Shown here piece after piece: positions 44,284 through 52,509 of a stretch of 64,000 nucleotides of DNA. The notes beneath the pieces are model-generated. The model saw nothing but the letters and a program-made list of their open reading frames with translations, was not told the DNA's origin and ran no database searches. The translations under genes were made by a program, and so were the position numbers. Position 1 is the stretch's first letter. Every line of letters starts with the position of its first letter. The DNA is taken from NCBI RefSeq assembly GCF_021611515.1, contig NZ_CP090960.1:1860001-1924000 (forward strand), in the 5' to 3' direction. Source of the DNA: Mariluticola halotolerans. Its GTDB lineage: Bacteria > Pseudomonadota > Alphaproteobacteria > Rhizobiales > Devosiaceae.

Positions 44284-45705
44284 CTAGTCCAATACAAATC
44301 CTACAGAACCCTGATACTGGCCGGCGCCCGAACTCCCGCCGACACCATAAAGCTTTTCCATGTGTCCGAGAAAGACTGCCTCGGCATCGCCTGCAAAGGT
44401 GATACGGTCGGTTGGCAATTCCACCGGCCCCCCGGCATGGGCCAGAACCGGGGTCACCAGAATGAGCAGTTCAGTCTGGGAATGCACAAAGTCGCGCGAA
44501 CGGAACAGCGCCCCCAGGATCGGCAATTTGCTGATGCCGGGCAATTCATTGAACTGCTGGCGCACCTTGTCTTCCATCAGACCCGCAATGGCGAGGGTTG
44601 TGCCCGATTGCAGTTCGACCGAAGTGCTCGCTTCGCGATCCTTGGTTGCCGGCACGGTAATGTCGCCGATAGTGAAGCTGCCCTCGGTGGTCGGTTCGGA
44701 CACTTTGGTCTGCACCGTCAATCCGATCAGCCCACGGGACTTGACCGTCGGCGTGAAGGTCAGATCGACACCGAACTGGCGGAACTCGAAGGTGACCACA
44801 CCATTGTCATAGCCTGAGGGGACCGGAAACTGGCCGCCAGCGAGAAAACTTGCTTCCTGGCCGGAAAGCGCGGTCAGGGTGGGCTCTGCCAGCGTGCGCG
44901 CCGCGCCGCGCCGCTCGAGTGCTCTCAGCGTGGCATCGATCGCGAGGTTGCCAGCATTGAGCCCGACGCCAACCGCATTGGTGCCGACAACATTGGAGGC
45001 ACCGCCAAGGCTGGGCTGGCTCAAAAGGCTGGTGGTGAGATTGCCTGCGGAGAACGAGGCACTGAGGTTGATACCAAGCTGCTTGACCACTTCGCGCGAC
45101 ACTTCGGCGACCGTCACTTTCAGCATGACCTGTTGCGAACCTTCAACGCTGACAATGCTAGCAACATTTTCAGGTGACTGAGCAAATTGCCCGGCAATCG
45201 CTATGGCTTTTTCCACATCATCAGCCGACTGGGCCGAACCGGACAGAACCACACGCTCGCCAAAGGCCTCGGCCCGAATGCGCGAGCCGGGCACGATGCG
45301 TGCGATAGTGCCCTCCAGCGAGGAGGCGTCGGAATTGACCGAAATTTCAAGTACGGAAATGCGCGCGCCCTTGGCATCAAGAAAGAAAATATTGGTCTCG
45401 CCAACAGATACGCCCTGAACGATGGCGCGCTGTTTGGAGCGCATGATCGCGGTTGCGACATTCGGCTGCGAGACAATCACCTCACGCACGTCTGTGGGGA
45501 GATCCACGATGAGGGATTTGTTCTGCCCCACTTCAAGGTGCTGGGTGGCACCGGTTTCCGCCCGCGATACCTGCAGGTGCGTAGCTCGCTGCTGGGCCAG
45601 CGCCGGTGTTATGGCGGCGAACCCCAGAACAAGCGCGAGCGCGCTGGCAACGCGCAACAGGGCACGAGCCGGACGGGCGGGGGTATGAATATGATTTTTC
45701 AACAT
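44284..45705 (-). CDS. cpaC: Tad pilus outer-membrane secretin CpaC/RcpA
   Basis: This 473-residue protein has a signal peptide (about residues 1-38, ending PALA), a pilus N-domain (about residues 45-130, VGQNKSLIVDLPTDVREVIVS), a BON-like segment (about 130-195), and the secretin domain (about 210-430, with VPSGYDNGVVTFEFRQFGVDLTFTPTV and VELQSGTTLAIAGLM). It forms the ring channel for the pilus. The ATG 45705 has AAGGG upstream; a GTG at 45726 is less likely. It lies directly after cpaB. Confidence 0.94.
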   Translation of the reverse strand: MLKNHIHTPARPARALLRVASALALVLGFAAITPALAQQRATHLQVSRAETGATQHLEVGQNKSLIVDLPTDVREVIVSQPNVATAIMRSKQRAIVQGVSVGETNIFFLDAKGARISVLEISVNSDASSLEGTIARIVPGSRIRAEAFGERVVLSGSAQSADDVEKAIAIAGQFAQSPENVASIVSVEGSQQVMLKVTVAEVSREVVKQLGINLSASFSAGNLTTSLLSQPSLGGASNVVGTNAVGVGLNAGNLAIDATLRALERRGAARTLAEPTLTALSGQEASFLAGGQFPVPSGYDNGVVTFEFRQFGVDLTFTPTVKSRGLIGLTVQTKVSEPTTEGSFTIGDITVPATKDREASTSVELQSGTTLAIAGLMEDKVRQQFNELPGISKLPILGALFRSRDFVHSQTELLILVTPVLAHAGGPVELPTDRITFAGDAEAVFLGHMEKLYGVGGSSGAGQYQGSVGFVLD

Positions 45706-45722
45706 CGGATTGCCCTTAAAAC

Positions 45723-46649
45723 TCACTGCGGCACGGGGACATTGGCGGCGTCTTCGTCATCCGCCCCCGAAAGGAATACGGCATCATCTTCGCTGCCATC
45801 GCCCGAATATGCGGCAGGCATGGCCTTGGGAGCTGCGTCATCAGAACTGGAGAGAACACTTTTTTCCTTGCCGAAACGGATCATGCGAATGGCGGAATTG
45901 CTGCCCGATGCCCCCGGCGAGATGACCTCGGCAAAGTCCGCAACAGAGCGCAATACCAGGCTCAGCTTACCGATCTGGGAAGCGTTGATGACGGTTTCGG
46001 ACTGGCGTGGGTTGACCTCAAGGGTTGCGATTGTCGGCTTTTGGAAGGTTTTCGACTGCGGGTCTTCATCAGCGCCGTCGCTGCCGCCGGAGCGGCCCAT
46101 TTCACCCAGACGCACGCCAATGGCGAGCACTTTGATATTGCGCAGCACCGTCTCGGACTGCGTGCCATTGGGTGTGGCGCGGGTCAGCACCACATCAACC
46201 CGGTCATTGGGTGTGATGAACCCGCCTGCACCGGAAGTGGCAGTCACATCCATGGAGACCGCGCGCATGCCCGGCTCGATGACGGCGGAGAGATAGCCCT
46301 GATCCACACGCGCCAGCTTGGCCTCGCGAATGGGTTCACCGGCGAAAATTTCGAAACGGGCGACTGCACCATCCAGCTCACTGGTCGCGTCAGGCGCGGC
46401 CTTGCGGGTGACATATTCGGGCCGCACGGCGCCAGCGGGCCAATCCTGCCATTGCAAAAGTCTGGCATCGAGACGCTCACCAACCCCGATGGGCTGGCTG
46501 GCGACAAGCACCTGCTCCTTGGCTTCCTGCTGGATTTCCGTCACCGTCACCGGATCGGATGCCGGCGCACCACCACGCGTGGCGAGAAATGCCGCGAGTC
46601 CCCCCGCAACAATCGCAACAACCAGAAGCAGAATACGCGCCCGTCCCAT
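45723..46649 (-). CDS. cpaB: Tad pilus assembly protein CpaB/RcpC
   Basis: This 308-residue protein has an N-terminal membrane segment (about residues 5-24), then an SAF domain (about residues 50-110; VLVASQPIGVGERLDARLLQ) and a C-terminal region (about 140-220; TPNDRVDVVLTRATPNG). RcpC/CpaB is thought to work with the secretin in the periplasm. The last 50 residues are Asp/Ser-rich. It starts after GGAG within a 13-nt block that is repeated in the flp leader. It overlaps the next gene by only a few bases if a longer cpaC start is used. Confidence 0.92.
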   Translation of the reverse strand: MGRARILLLVVAIVAGGLAAFLATRGGAPASDPVTVTEIQQEAKEQVLVASQPIGVGERLDARLLQWQDWPAGAVRPEYVTRKAAPDATSELDGAVARFEIFAGEPIREAKLARVDQGYLSAVIEPGMRAVSMDVTATSGAGGFITPNDRVDVVLTRATPNGTQSETVLRNIKVLAIGVRLGEMGRSGGSDGADEDPQSKTFQKPTIATLEVNPRQSETVINASQIGKLSLVLRSVADFAEVISPGASGSNSAIRMIRFGKEKSVLSSSDDAAPKAMPAAYSGDGSEDDAVFLSGADDEDAANVPVPQ

Positions 46650-46653
46650 TACC

Positions 46654-46666
46654 TAACTCCACGTCA
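46654..46666 (-). promoter_or_regulatory. 13-nt block shared with the flp leader (cpaB copy)
   Basis: On the minus strand, TGACGTGGAGTTA is identical here and at 47630-47642 upstream of flp. In this copy the GGAG is the probable cpaB ribosome site. Chance sharing in two short leaders is unlikely, but function is not known. Confidence 0.45.
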
Positions 46667-46752
46667 TATGGGCACAGCACGCCCAACTTTGATCGGCGCC
46701 AGTCTGCCCGGAAAGGGTCAAGTTTTGGTTAACCGGACCTTTTACAATAGAG

Positions 46753-46767
46753 TAAACAATGTGTTAA
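46753..46767 (-). promoter_or_regulatory. CtrA-like site upstream of cpaB
   Basis: On the minus strand TTAA is followed by seven bases and TTTA, one mismatch from the CtrA consensus TTAA-N7-TTAA. It lies in an AT-rich 140-base gap between cpaA and cpaB, about 105 bases upstream of the cpaB start. CtrA regulates pilus genes in Caulobacter; the assignment here is speculative. Confidence 0.3.
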
Positions 46768-46789
46768 TATTCAATGCTCTCAAATAACG

Positions 46790-47293
46790 TCAGCTTGCGA
46801 ATATCTGAAATATTGCCGTCTCGGGGTAAACCATCATCGCGGCGGCGGCGAGCGCAATGCCATAGGGCACACCTTCGGACTTGTCATGCAGCCGCACAAG
46901 CCAGCCGACCCGCAGCAAGCCGGCGGGCAGGCTGTAATTGCGGCCAAAGAGAAACAGAAGCGTCAGCCCACCGCCATAAAGCGCGGCGAAAACCAGATAG
47001 ACCATTGCATGTTCGGGGCCGATCCATAGAACAGTTGCGGCCGCCAGTTTTGCATCGCCGCCGCCGATCCAGCCGAAAGCAAAGAACGAAAATGCAACCA
47101 CAAGGGTGATCGCGGCGACGCCGGCGTGCATGCCAATGTCAGGCCAGGTCAGCCCGGCGAGCAATGCCATGATGAAAAACCCGACGATCAATAATAGCGA
47201 AACCTTGTTGGAAATCCGCATGGTCAGCAGATCCGAACACGCCGCATAGGCCATCATCGCGGGGAAAAACAACAATAGCAGCATGTTCAACAT
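46790..47293 (-). CDS. cpaA: Tad prepilin peptidase CpaA/TadV
   Basis: This 167-residue A24-type aspartic protease cleaves the Flp prepilin and pseudopilins at the inner membrane. The two active-site aspartates are in CSDLLTMRISN near residue 20 and in the GGGDAK motif near residue 79. Most of the protein is six membrane segments. The methyltransferase half of type IV prepilin peptidases is absent, as expected for TadV. The ATG 47293 follows GAGG. It lies between flp and cpaB, about 60 bases after the flp terminator. Confidence 0.94.
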   Translation of the reverse strand: MLNMLLLLFFPAMMAYAACSDLLTMRISNKVSLLLIVGFFIMALLAGLTWPDIGMHAGVAAITLVVAFSFFAFGWIGGGDAKLAAATVLWIGPEHAMVYLVFAALYGGGLTLLFLFGRNYSLPAGLLRVGWLVRLHDKSEGVPYGIALAAAAMMVYPETAIFQIFAS

Positions 47294-47352
47294 TGCCAGA
47301 CCTCAGCTTCTTTTGTTCCATTCTGCATGCCGGGGTTTAAAAATCGGCAAAC

Positions 47353-47379
47353 AAAAAGGGAGGCATATGCGCCTCCCTT
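47353..47379 (-). terminator. Intrinsic terminator after flp
   Basis: On the minus strand AAGGGAGGC and GCCTCCCTT form a 9-bp stem with a 6-base loop, followed by TTTGTTT. It lies between flp and cpaA, so most flp mRNA would end here while some reads on into the assembly genes. Confidence 0.85.
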
Positions 47380-47435
47380 CGTATTCGCTCGCTCAGCCAT
47401 CAGGCCAGCGTTCGCTTCTCGCAATAATACGCCGC

Positions 47436-47615
47436 TTACGAAGCGGAGTTTGCGGTGGTCAGCTTCGTGCCGATGGTTTCAAAAGTGGTCTTCAGCTGGG
47501 TGCCGATGGTACCGGCAGCAGCAATGATACCAACAGCGATCAGGGCAGCAATGAGGCCGTATTCAATAGCCGTTGCACCGGACTCGTCTTTCAAAAACCG
47601 TGTCACAATATTCAT
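47436..47615 (-). CDS. flp: Flp-type major pilin
   Basis: This 59-residue prepilin has a short basic leader, MNIVTRFLKDESG, with the CpaA cleavage site after Gly13. The mature N-terminus ATAIEYGLIAALIAVGII has Glu at +5 and a Tyr next to it, the Flp signature. The hydrophobic core forms the pilus centre. The ATG at 47615 was chosen because AAGGAG is at an ideal 9-base distance; an in-frame TTG at 47624 is not used. It has its own terminator downstream, which suggests high-level expression apart from the assembly genes. Confidence 0.95.
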   Translation of the reverse strand: MNIVTRFLKDESGATAIEYGLIAALIAVGIIAAAGTIGTQLKTTFETIGTKLTTANSAS

Positions 47616-47629
47616 AATACTCAACTCCT

Positions 47630-47642
47630 TAACTCCACGTCA
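47630..47642 (-). promoter_or_regulatory. 13-nt block shared with the cpaB leader (flp copy)
   Basis: The block is identical to 46654-46666. It lies just upstream of the flp ribosome site. A further CACGTCA on the plus strand at 47666-47672 repeats its core and falls within an inverted repeat. Confidence 0.45.
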
Positions 47643-47659
47643 CCCACGGTGACAGCACT

Positions 47660-47682
47660 GTCCGACACGTCACATATCGGAC
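47660..47682. promoter_or_regulatory. Inverted repeat upstream of flp
   Basis: GTCCGA and TCGGAC are 11 bases apart, 45-67 bases upstream of the flp ATG, and enclose a third CACGTCA. It may be an operator. The remainder of 47683-47803 is AT-rich, with no clear minus-strand promoter. Confidence 0.35.
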
Positions 47683-47803
47683 GAGCTGAAAATAGGTGTG
47701 AGGTCTTGAAATTATGTTAATCGGAAAGATCGAATGCCTGTGAAGCACGCTGTTTTATTGTATAGTTTTCAATAGATTAACAGCCGTATCTTTCCCCATA
47801 ACA

Positions 47804-47812
47804 TGGTATGAT
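47804..47812 (+). promoter_or_regulatory. Extended -10 promoter candidate for the plus-strand pilus genes
   Basis: TGGTATGAT is an extended -10 (TGnTATGAT). There is no good -35 at 16-18 bases. The start would be near 47819, giving a leader of about 170 bases before the gene at 47989. Confidence 0.35.
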
Positions 47813-47988
47813 GGGCGCGCGTGGAGCAAGACTGCAAGCCAGCGCCGCCCCGCATGTTTGAAGCGAACGTCCTTTTATTCATTGGGGTTTCTCCCGGAAC
47901 GCTTCAGTTGTTTTCGGGATGTTTGCCAAATATTCACCATTCCGGGCAAGAATTGGGAAAGTGTGTTTTCCAGTACCGGGTGAGTTCG

Positions 47989-48441
47989 ATGTCCTTCAAA
48001 GTCCGCAATCTGTTGCTCGCCACCGCGTTTGCGGTGACCATGCCTGCCGGGCAGACCGCCTTTGCTGCGGAAGGTTCGGTGCTGGTCAATGTCAATATGG
48101 CCCGGGTTTTGCGCATCAACGCGCCGGCCGCCACAGTCATTATCGGCAATCCCGGCATTGCCGATGTCACAATCCAGGACCCGCAAACGCTGGTGCTGAC
48201 CGGCAAGAGTTTTGGCCAGACCAATCTTATCGTGCTGGATAGCGGCGGCAATCCGGTCGCCGATACGCTGGTTGAGGTGGTGGAAACCCATGCCGATGTC
48301 GTGACCGTCTATATGGGGCGGTCGCGCACCACGCTCGCATGCGAGCCCGCCTGCCAGCCCACGGTCTCGCTTGGCGATGATCCTGGCTTTACCTCCAGCT
48401 CCATTGCCTCGGCCACACTGGTTGAGAATAACGCCCAATAG
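47989..48441 (+). CDS. Stand-alone pilus N-terminal (secretin N-domain) protein
   Basis: This 150-residue exported protein has a signal peptide (about residues 1-28, ending AFAAEG) followed by one pilus-assembly N-domain of the type found at the start of CpaC. It is recognised by VNMARVLRINAPAATVIIGNPGIADV and VLTGKSFGQTNLIVLD. It lacks the secretin channel, so it cannot replace CpaC. It may be a periplasmic adaptor or a partner of the secretin. The C-terminus has two Cys (CEPAC) that could form a disulfide. The start at 47989 was preferred over a longer in-frame GTG at 47821. It is divergent from flp. Confidence 0.82.
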   Translation: MSFKVRNLLLATAFAVTMPAGQTAFAAEGSVLVNVNMARVLRINAPAATVIIGNPGIADVTIQDPQTLVLTGKSFGQTNLIVLDSGGNPVADTLVEVVETHADVVTVYMGRSRTTLACEPACQPTVSLGDDPGFTSSSIASATLVENNAQ

Positions 48442-48585
48442 CTGGCGCGTATTTGATGGACCGGCGTTAAGCGGGCATTCACCAATACTGCAACTATCCG
48501 TTCTCTTTGGCGCATTTCTAACATTCAGTTAGGCATGGGTACTCTAAATATTGACCCGTTCGATTTTTTTTAAACGTGCGGCCCA

Positions 48586-49149
48586 ATGAAACAGATGACG
48601 TCCAAACCACGATCAGGATTTTTGTCCGCCCTGCGCCCGCAGCGTTCATTCGCACGCGACGAGCGCGGCGTGACCATGATCGAGTTCGGCCTTCTTGCCC
48701 TTCCCTTTTTCGCAATCGTTGCCGCGATCATGGAAACCTCGGTGACCTTTCTCGCCAGCAATATCTTTGAAAGCGCGCTGCATGACAGCACGCGCCTGAT
48801 CCGCACGGGCCAGGCCCAGAAAGCCGATTATTCACTGCCCACATTCCGCGCCAAGATCTGCGAACGCACCTATGGCATGTTCGATTGCAACAAGATCATG
48901 GTGCGTGTGCGCACGGTCCCCAGCTTTGCGGACGCGACCGTCAGCGATCCGATCGATCCCAATACAAATGACTGGGTGATAGTTGAGCAATACCAGCCGG
49001 GTGTCAGCAAGAGCATTGTCATCGCTGAAGTCTATTACAAGTGGGACACCATGTTCGACATTATGGGCTTCAACCTTCAGTCGCTGTCCGATGGGACAAT
49101 GCTGATGGGTTCAGCGGAGGTGTGGCGCAATGAGCCCTTTGGCGCTTAA
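48586..49149 (+). CDS. TadE-like pseudopilin
   Basis: This 187-residue protein has a basic leader of about 25 residues, then a TadE/TadF-type prepilin segment, DERGVTMIEFGLLALPF, with Gly at the probable CpaA cleavage point and Glu at +5. A long soluble C-terminal domain with two Cys (CERTYGMFDC) follows. Such minor pilins initiate or tip the Flp pilus. No Shine-Dalgarno precedes the ATG. It overlaps the next gene by 20 bases. The call is TadE-like by sequence; TadE and TadF cannot be separated here. Confidence 0.86.
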   Translation: MKQMTSKPRSGFLSALRPQRSFARDERGVTMIEFGLLALPFFAIVAAIMETSVTFLASNIFESALHDSTRLIRTGQAQKADYSLPTFRAKICERTYGMFDCNKIMVRVRTVPSFADATVSDPIDPNTNDWVIVEQYQPGVSKSIVIAEVYYKWDTMFDIMGFNLQSLSDGTMLMGSAEVWRNEPFGA

Positions 49150-49696
49150 ATCCCGCATCACCCAATGGTGGCACCGCTTCGCAGAGGCCCGGGAGGGCGT
49201 CGCAGCGGTGGAATTTGCCCTGATCATGCCGCTTCTGCTGCTGATGTATATCGGCACGGTCGAGGCCAGCCGTGCGCTTTCCTATGACCGGCGCCTGACC
49301 TCTGCTGCATCCGCGCTCGGCGATCTGGTGGCCCAGAACAAGGGCGACCTGACCATCGCAGAGTTGAACGATTTGTTCGAGGCGGCCTCTGTCACGGTAG
49401 CGCCCTACAGTTCCAGCGGGCTCAGCCAGACAGTGAGCTGCGTGTTTGTCGATGCGTCCGGCAATGCCAAGGTTGTCTGGAGCCACGACAATACCGGCGG
49501 CACACCTTATGCCAAAGACGCAGACTATGCCCTGCCGAAAGCCTTTACCGATATCGCCTCTGGCACCTGGGTGATTGTCTCGGAAGCCTCGATGAACTAT
49601 CAGCCCATCACCGATTTCGTGTTCAAGACCGGGCTGCCGCTGTACAAGGAATATTTCTACGTGCCGCGCTTTGGTGAATTCATCGACGTCATCTGA
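49130..49696 (+). CDS. Second TadE/TadF-like pseudopilin
   Basis: This 188-residue protein has the prepilin segment AREGVAAVEFALIMPLLLL (cleavage after Gly, Glu at +5) after a 20-residue leader. The C-terminal domain is soluble and rich in Tyr and Ser. It starts 20 bases inside the preceding pseudopilin gene, so the two are translationally coupled. With the stand-alone N-domain protein they form a separate plus-strand unit beside the main tad genes. No TadG gene follows. Confidence 0.86.
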   Translation: MSPLALKSRITQWWHRFAEAREGVAAVEFALIMPLLLLMYIGTVEASRALSYDRRLTSAASALGDLVAQNKGDLTIAELNDLFEAASVTVAPYSSSGLSQTVSCVFVDASGNAKVVWSHDNTGGTPYAKDADYALPKAFTDIASGTWVIVSEASMNYQPITDFVFKTGLPLYKEYFYVPRFGEFIDVI

Positions 49697-49802
49697 CCTC
49701 TGTCAAACCCCGCTTGCAGATCCGGCATGTCCGGGCGCTTGCGCTTGCCTGCCCCGCATGCGATAGCCGGATTGTCCTGGTTAGCAAGTGGAGTTTCCCC
49801 CA

Positions 49803-50423
49803 ATGAGTGACGACATTATTCCCGTTTTTGATCTGGGCGGCGTCTTCGTCGACTGGAACCCGCTTTACCTGTTCCGCAAGCTGTTCGAAACTGAAGAAGA
49901 GGCGCAGTGGTTTCAGGACCATATCTGCACGCTGGACTGGAATCTCGAATTCGACGCGGGCGATATCTATGCCGAGGGCGTCGCCAAGCTGATTACCCGT
50001 TTCCCGCGCTACTGGCGCGAAATCCAGGCCTATGACCAGCGCTGGAAAGAAACTCTCGGCGGCATTATCGAGGGCACTGTCGCCATTCACGACGAACTGG
50101 TTGCCGCCGACATCCCCACCTTTGCCATCACCAATTTCTCCTGGGAGAAATGGGTGTCCTGCCTGCCGGACTGGCCATTTCTCGAAAAATTCGATGGCGT
50201 CGTGGTCTCGGGGCTTGAACGGCTGGTCAAGCCCGACCCCCGCATCTACCGCGTGTTCTGCGAACGCTACAGCCTCGATCCGGAGAGCTGCGTGTTCATC
50301 GACGATAATGAAATCAACATCACCTCAGCGCGCAAATTCGGCATGAAGGGCATTCACTTCCAGGACCCGGCGCAATTGCGGGCCGAACTGATTGCCCTTG
50401 GCCTGCCGCTCAAGGCGTCTTAA
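49803..50423 (+). CDS. HAD-family phosphatase
   Basis: This 206-residue HAD hydrolase has motif I DLGGVFVDWNP, the Ser/Thr of motif II in TNFSWEKW, the Lys in GLERLVKPDPRIY and motif III FIDDNEIN. This pattern is the YihX/haloacid dehalogenase-like group, often active on sugar phosphates such as glucose-1-phosphate. The ATG at 49803 has GGAG nine bases upstream. The 106 bases before it contain nothing recognised. The substrate is unknown. Confidence 0.88.
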   Translation: MSDDIIPVFDLGGVFVDWNPLYLFRKLFETEEEAQWFQDHICTLDWNLEFDAGDIYAEGVAKLITRFPRYWREIQAYDQRWKETLGGIIEGTVAIHDELVAADIPTFAITNFSWEKWVSCLPDWPFLEKFDGVVVSGLERLVKPDPRIYRVFCERYSLDPESCVFIDDNEINITSARKFGMKGIHFQDPAQLRAELIALGLPLKAS

Positions 50424-50501
50424 ACCAGCAGGTCCGGCGCCGCCATCTGGCAGCGCGGGACCCGTGTTTTCATCAGTCCAGGTTTTGCTAAAAACACCTG
50501 T

Positions 50502-50599
50502 CGTCATCGCGAGGTGCATAGCGCCGTGGCGATCCAGAGCAACACGTGCTGGTCTCAGTAGCTCTGGATTGCCGCGCGCCTTTGGCGCTCGCAATGACG
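50502..50599. repeat. Full palindromic copy of the GTCATTGCGAGCG repeat family
   Basis: The left arm CGTCATCGCGAG...CGATCCAGAGC and the right arm GCTCTGGATTGCCGCGCG...CGCAATGACG are imperfect reverse complements around a short unique centre. Halves of the same family are at 6997-7029 and 23119-23162. It lies between the HAD gene and upp. Confidence 0.75.
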
Positions 50600-50629
50600 C
50601 AGAGCAATCCCGGGAAGGCCGGATACGCT

Positions 50630-51259
50630 CTAGCGCGTGCCGTACATGCGGTCGCCCGCGTCCCCAAGGCCGGGAACAATATAGCCCTGCTCGTTCAGTT
50701 TCTGGTCGATTGCCGCGGTGAAAACCGGCACGTCGGGATGGGCTTTTGTGAAAGCGGCAACCCCTTCAGGGGCCGACAGCAGGCACAGGAACCGCATATT
50801 GTTAGCGCCCCGCCGCTTTAGCCGGTCGACAGCGGCAATGGCAGAATTGGCGGTCGCCAGCATGGGGTCGACCACAATCACCAGCCGGTCAGCCACATCG
50901 GACGGCGCCTTGAAATAATATTCAACCGGCTGCAGCGTGTCGTGATCGCGATAGAGCCCGATATGGGCCACGCGGGCCGCCGGCACGAGATCCAGCATGC
51001 CTTCCAGCAGGCCGTTGCCTGCCCTCAGGATTGAGGCAAAAACCAGTTTCTTGCCCTTGAGGGTCGGGGCCTGCATGGTTTCCATCGGCGTTTCGATCTC
51101 GACGGTTTCAAGCTCAAGATCGCGGGTCACCTCATAGCAGAGCAGATGCGCAATTTCGCGCAACAGGCGGCGAAAGCTGGCGGTCGAGGTCTCCTTGTCG
51201 CGCATGATGGTGAGCTTGTGCTGGACAAGCGGGTGATCAACGACCGTTACATTTTCCAT
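50630..51259 (-). CDS. upp: Uracil phosphoribosyltransferase
   Basis: This 209-residue enzyme makes UMP from uracil and PRPP. The conserved C-terminal PRPP motif is [11 protein letters not shown], and the N-terminus has [27 protein letters not shown]. The length is typical. It is the last gene of the nucleoside operon, 20 bases after deoB, so uracil released by DeoA is recaptured. The ATG 51259 was preferred over a longer start at 51325, which is in the deoB 3' end. Confidence 0.96.
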   Translation of the reverse strand: MENVTVVDHPLVQHKLTIMRDKETSTASFRRLLREIAHLLCYEVTRDLELETVEIETPMETMQAPTLKGKKLVFASILRAGNGLLEGMLDLVPAARVAHIGLYRDHDTLQPVEYYFKAPSDVADRLVIVVDPMLATANSAIAAVDRLKRRGANNMRFLCLLSAPEGVAAFTKAHPDVPVFTAAIDQKLNEQGYIVPGLGDAGDRMYGTR

Positions 51260-51279
51260 GTGCCTCACATTCCTGTCTT

Positions 51280-52509
51280 TTAGAGAAAACTTGTGCCGTG
51301 CCGTCCCGGCGGCAAGCCGAGCCAATGGGCGATAGATTCACCGATATCGGCAAAGGTCGGGCGCAGGCCGAATGAACCGGTGGCCAGCGCCGGGGAAAAA
51401 CACAGAACCGGCACCTGCTCGCGCGTGTGGTCGGTGCCGCTCCAGCTGGGGTCATTGCCGTGATCTGCCGTCAGCACCAACAGGTCATCGTCGCGCATCT
51501 GGCTGACCAGTTCGGGCAGACGGCGGTCGAACTGCTCCAGCGCATTTGCATAGCCGGGGATGTCGCGTCGATGCCCGAAATCCTGATCGAAATCGACGAA
51601 ATTGGTGAAGATCAGCGCGCGGTCATCGGCCATTTCCATGGCTTCGAGTGTGCGGTCGAACAGCTTCATATTGCCGCTGGCCTTCATCTTGTGGGTCACG
51701 CCTTGCCCGGCATAAATGTCGGAAATCTTGCCAATGGCAAAAACCTGCTGCCCGGCCTGCTGGTTGCGGTCCAGCAAGGTGGGTTCGGGCGGGGCGATGG
51801 CGAAATCGCGCCGGTTGCCCGTACGCTTGAAACTGGTTGGATCCTCGCCGACAAACGGGCGGGCAATAACGCGGCCGGTCTTGAGCGGCTTGGTATATTT
51901 GAAAGCGATCTCGCAAATCTCATAGAGCCGCTCGAGACCGAAATGGGTTTCGTGCGCGGCGATCTGGAAAACGCTGTCGGCGCTTGTGTAGCAGATCGGC
52001 TTGCCGGTGCGGATGTGCTCTTCACCCAGCTCGTTGATCACGACAGTGCCCGAGGCATGCTTGTTGCCCAATATGCCGGGCAAACCCGCCTCAGCAACAA
52101 AATCGGCGATCAACTCATCCGGGAAGGTGGGCACCGTCTTGGGGAAATAGCCCCATTCAAACGGCACGGGCACACCGGCGATTTCCCAATGGCCCGAGGG
52201 CGTATCCTTGCCGATGGAGACCTCACGGGCCACACCCCAAAGCCCGGCGGGCTGGTTGGTGAAACCGGGGGCCAAAGTACCTGAGGACAATTCACCCGCC
52301 GCCCCCAAGCCGAGCTTGTCGAGATTGGGCAGGGTCAGCGGGCCGGTGCGCAGGCCGTCCTGATCCCCCTTACCCACAGCGCAGGCTTCGGCAATATGCA
52401 GAAAGGTATTGGCCCCGGTATCGGGCCGCTCGTCATTGAAAAAGCTGGCCGCATCCGGCGCGCCGCCAATGCCGAAACTATCGAGAACGGCAAGAATAAC
52501 GCGGGGCAT
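51280..52509 (-). CDS. deoB: Phosphopentomutase
   Basis: This 409-residue alkaline-phosphatase-superfamily enzyme interconverts (deoxy)ribose-1- and -5-phosphate. The N-terminal metal site is [13 protein letters not shown]. The metal residues continue with [14 protein letters not shown] and [19 protein letters not shown], and the DYGHDP-type cap is normal. The start overlaps the deoA stop by one base (TAATG), implying coupling. The length is normal for DeoB. Confidence 0.96.
   Translation of the reverse strand: MPRVILAVLDSFGIGGAPDAASFFNDERPDTGANTFLHIAEACAVGKGDQDGLRTGPLTLPNLDKLGLGAAGELSSGTLAPGFTNQPAGLWGVAREVSIGKDTPSGHWEIAGVPVPFEWGYFPKTVPTFPDELIADFVAEAGLPGILGNKHASGTVVINELGEEHIRTGKPICYTSADSVFQIAAHETHFGLERLYEICEIAFKYTKPLKTGRVIARPFVGEDPTSFKRTGNRRDFAIAPPEPTLLDRNQQAGQQVFAIGKISDIYAGQGVTHKMKASGNMKLFDRTLEAMEMADDRALIFTNFVDFDQDFGHRRDIPGYANALEQFDRRLPELVSQMRDDDLLVLTADHGNDPSWSGTDHTREQVPVLCFSPALATGSFGLRPTFADIGESIAHWLGLPPGRHGTSFL

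Noticed and set aside
47821-47988. A 56-residue extension of the stand-alone pilus N-domain protein
   Set aside because: The signal peptide is found only after the ATG at 47989, and an N-terminal extension would block export.
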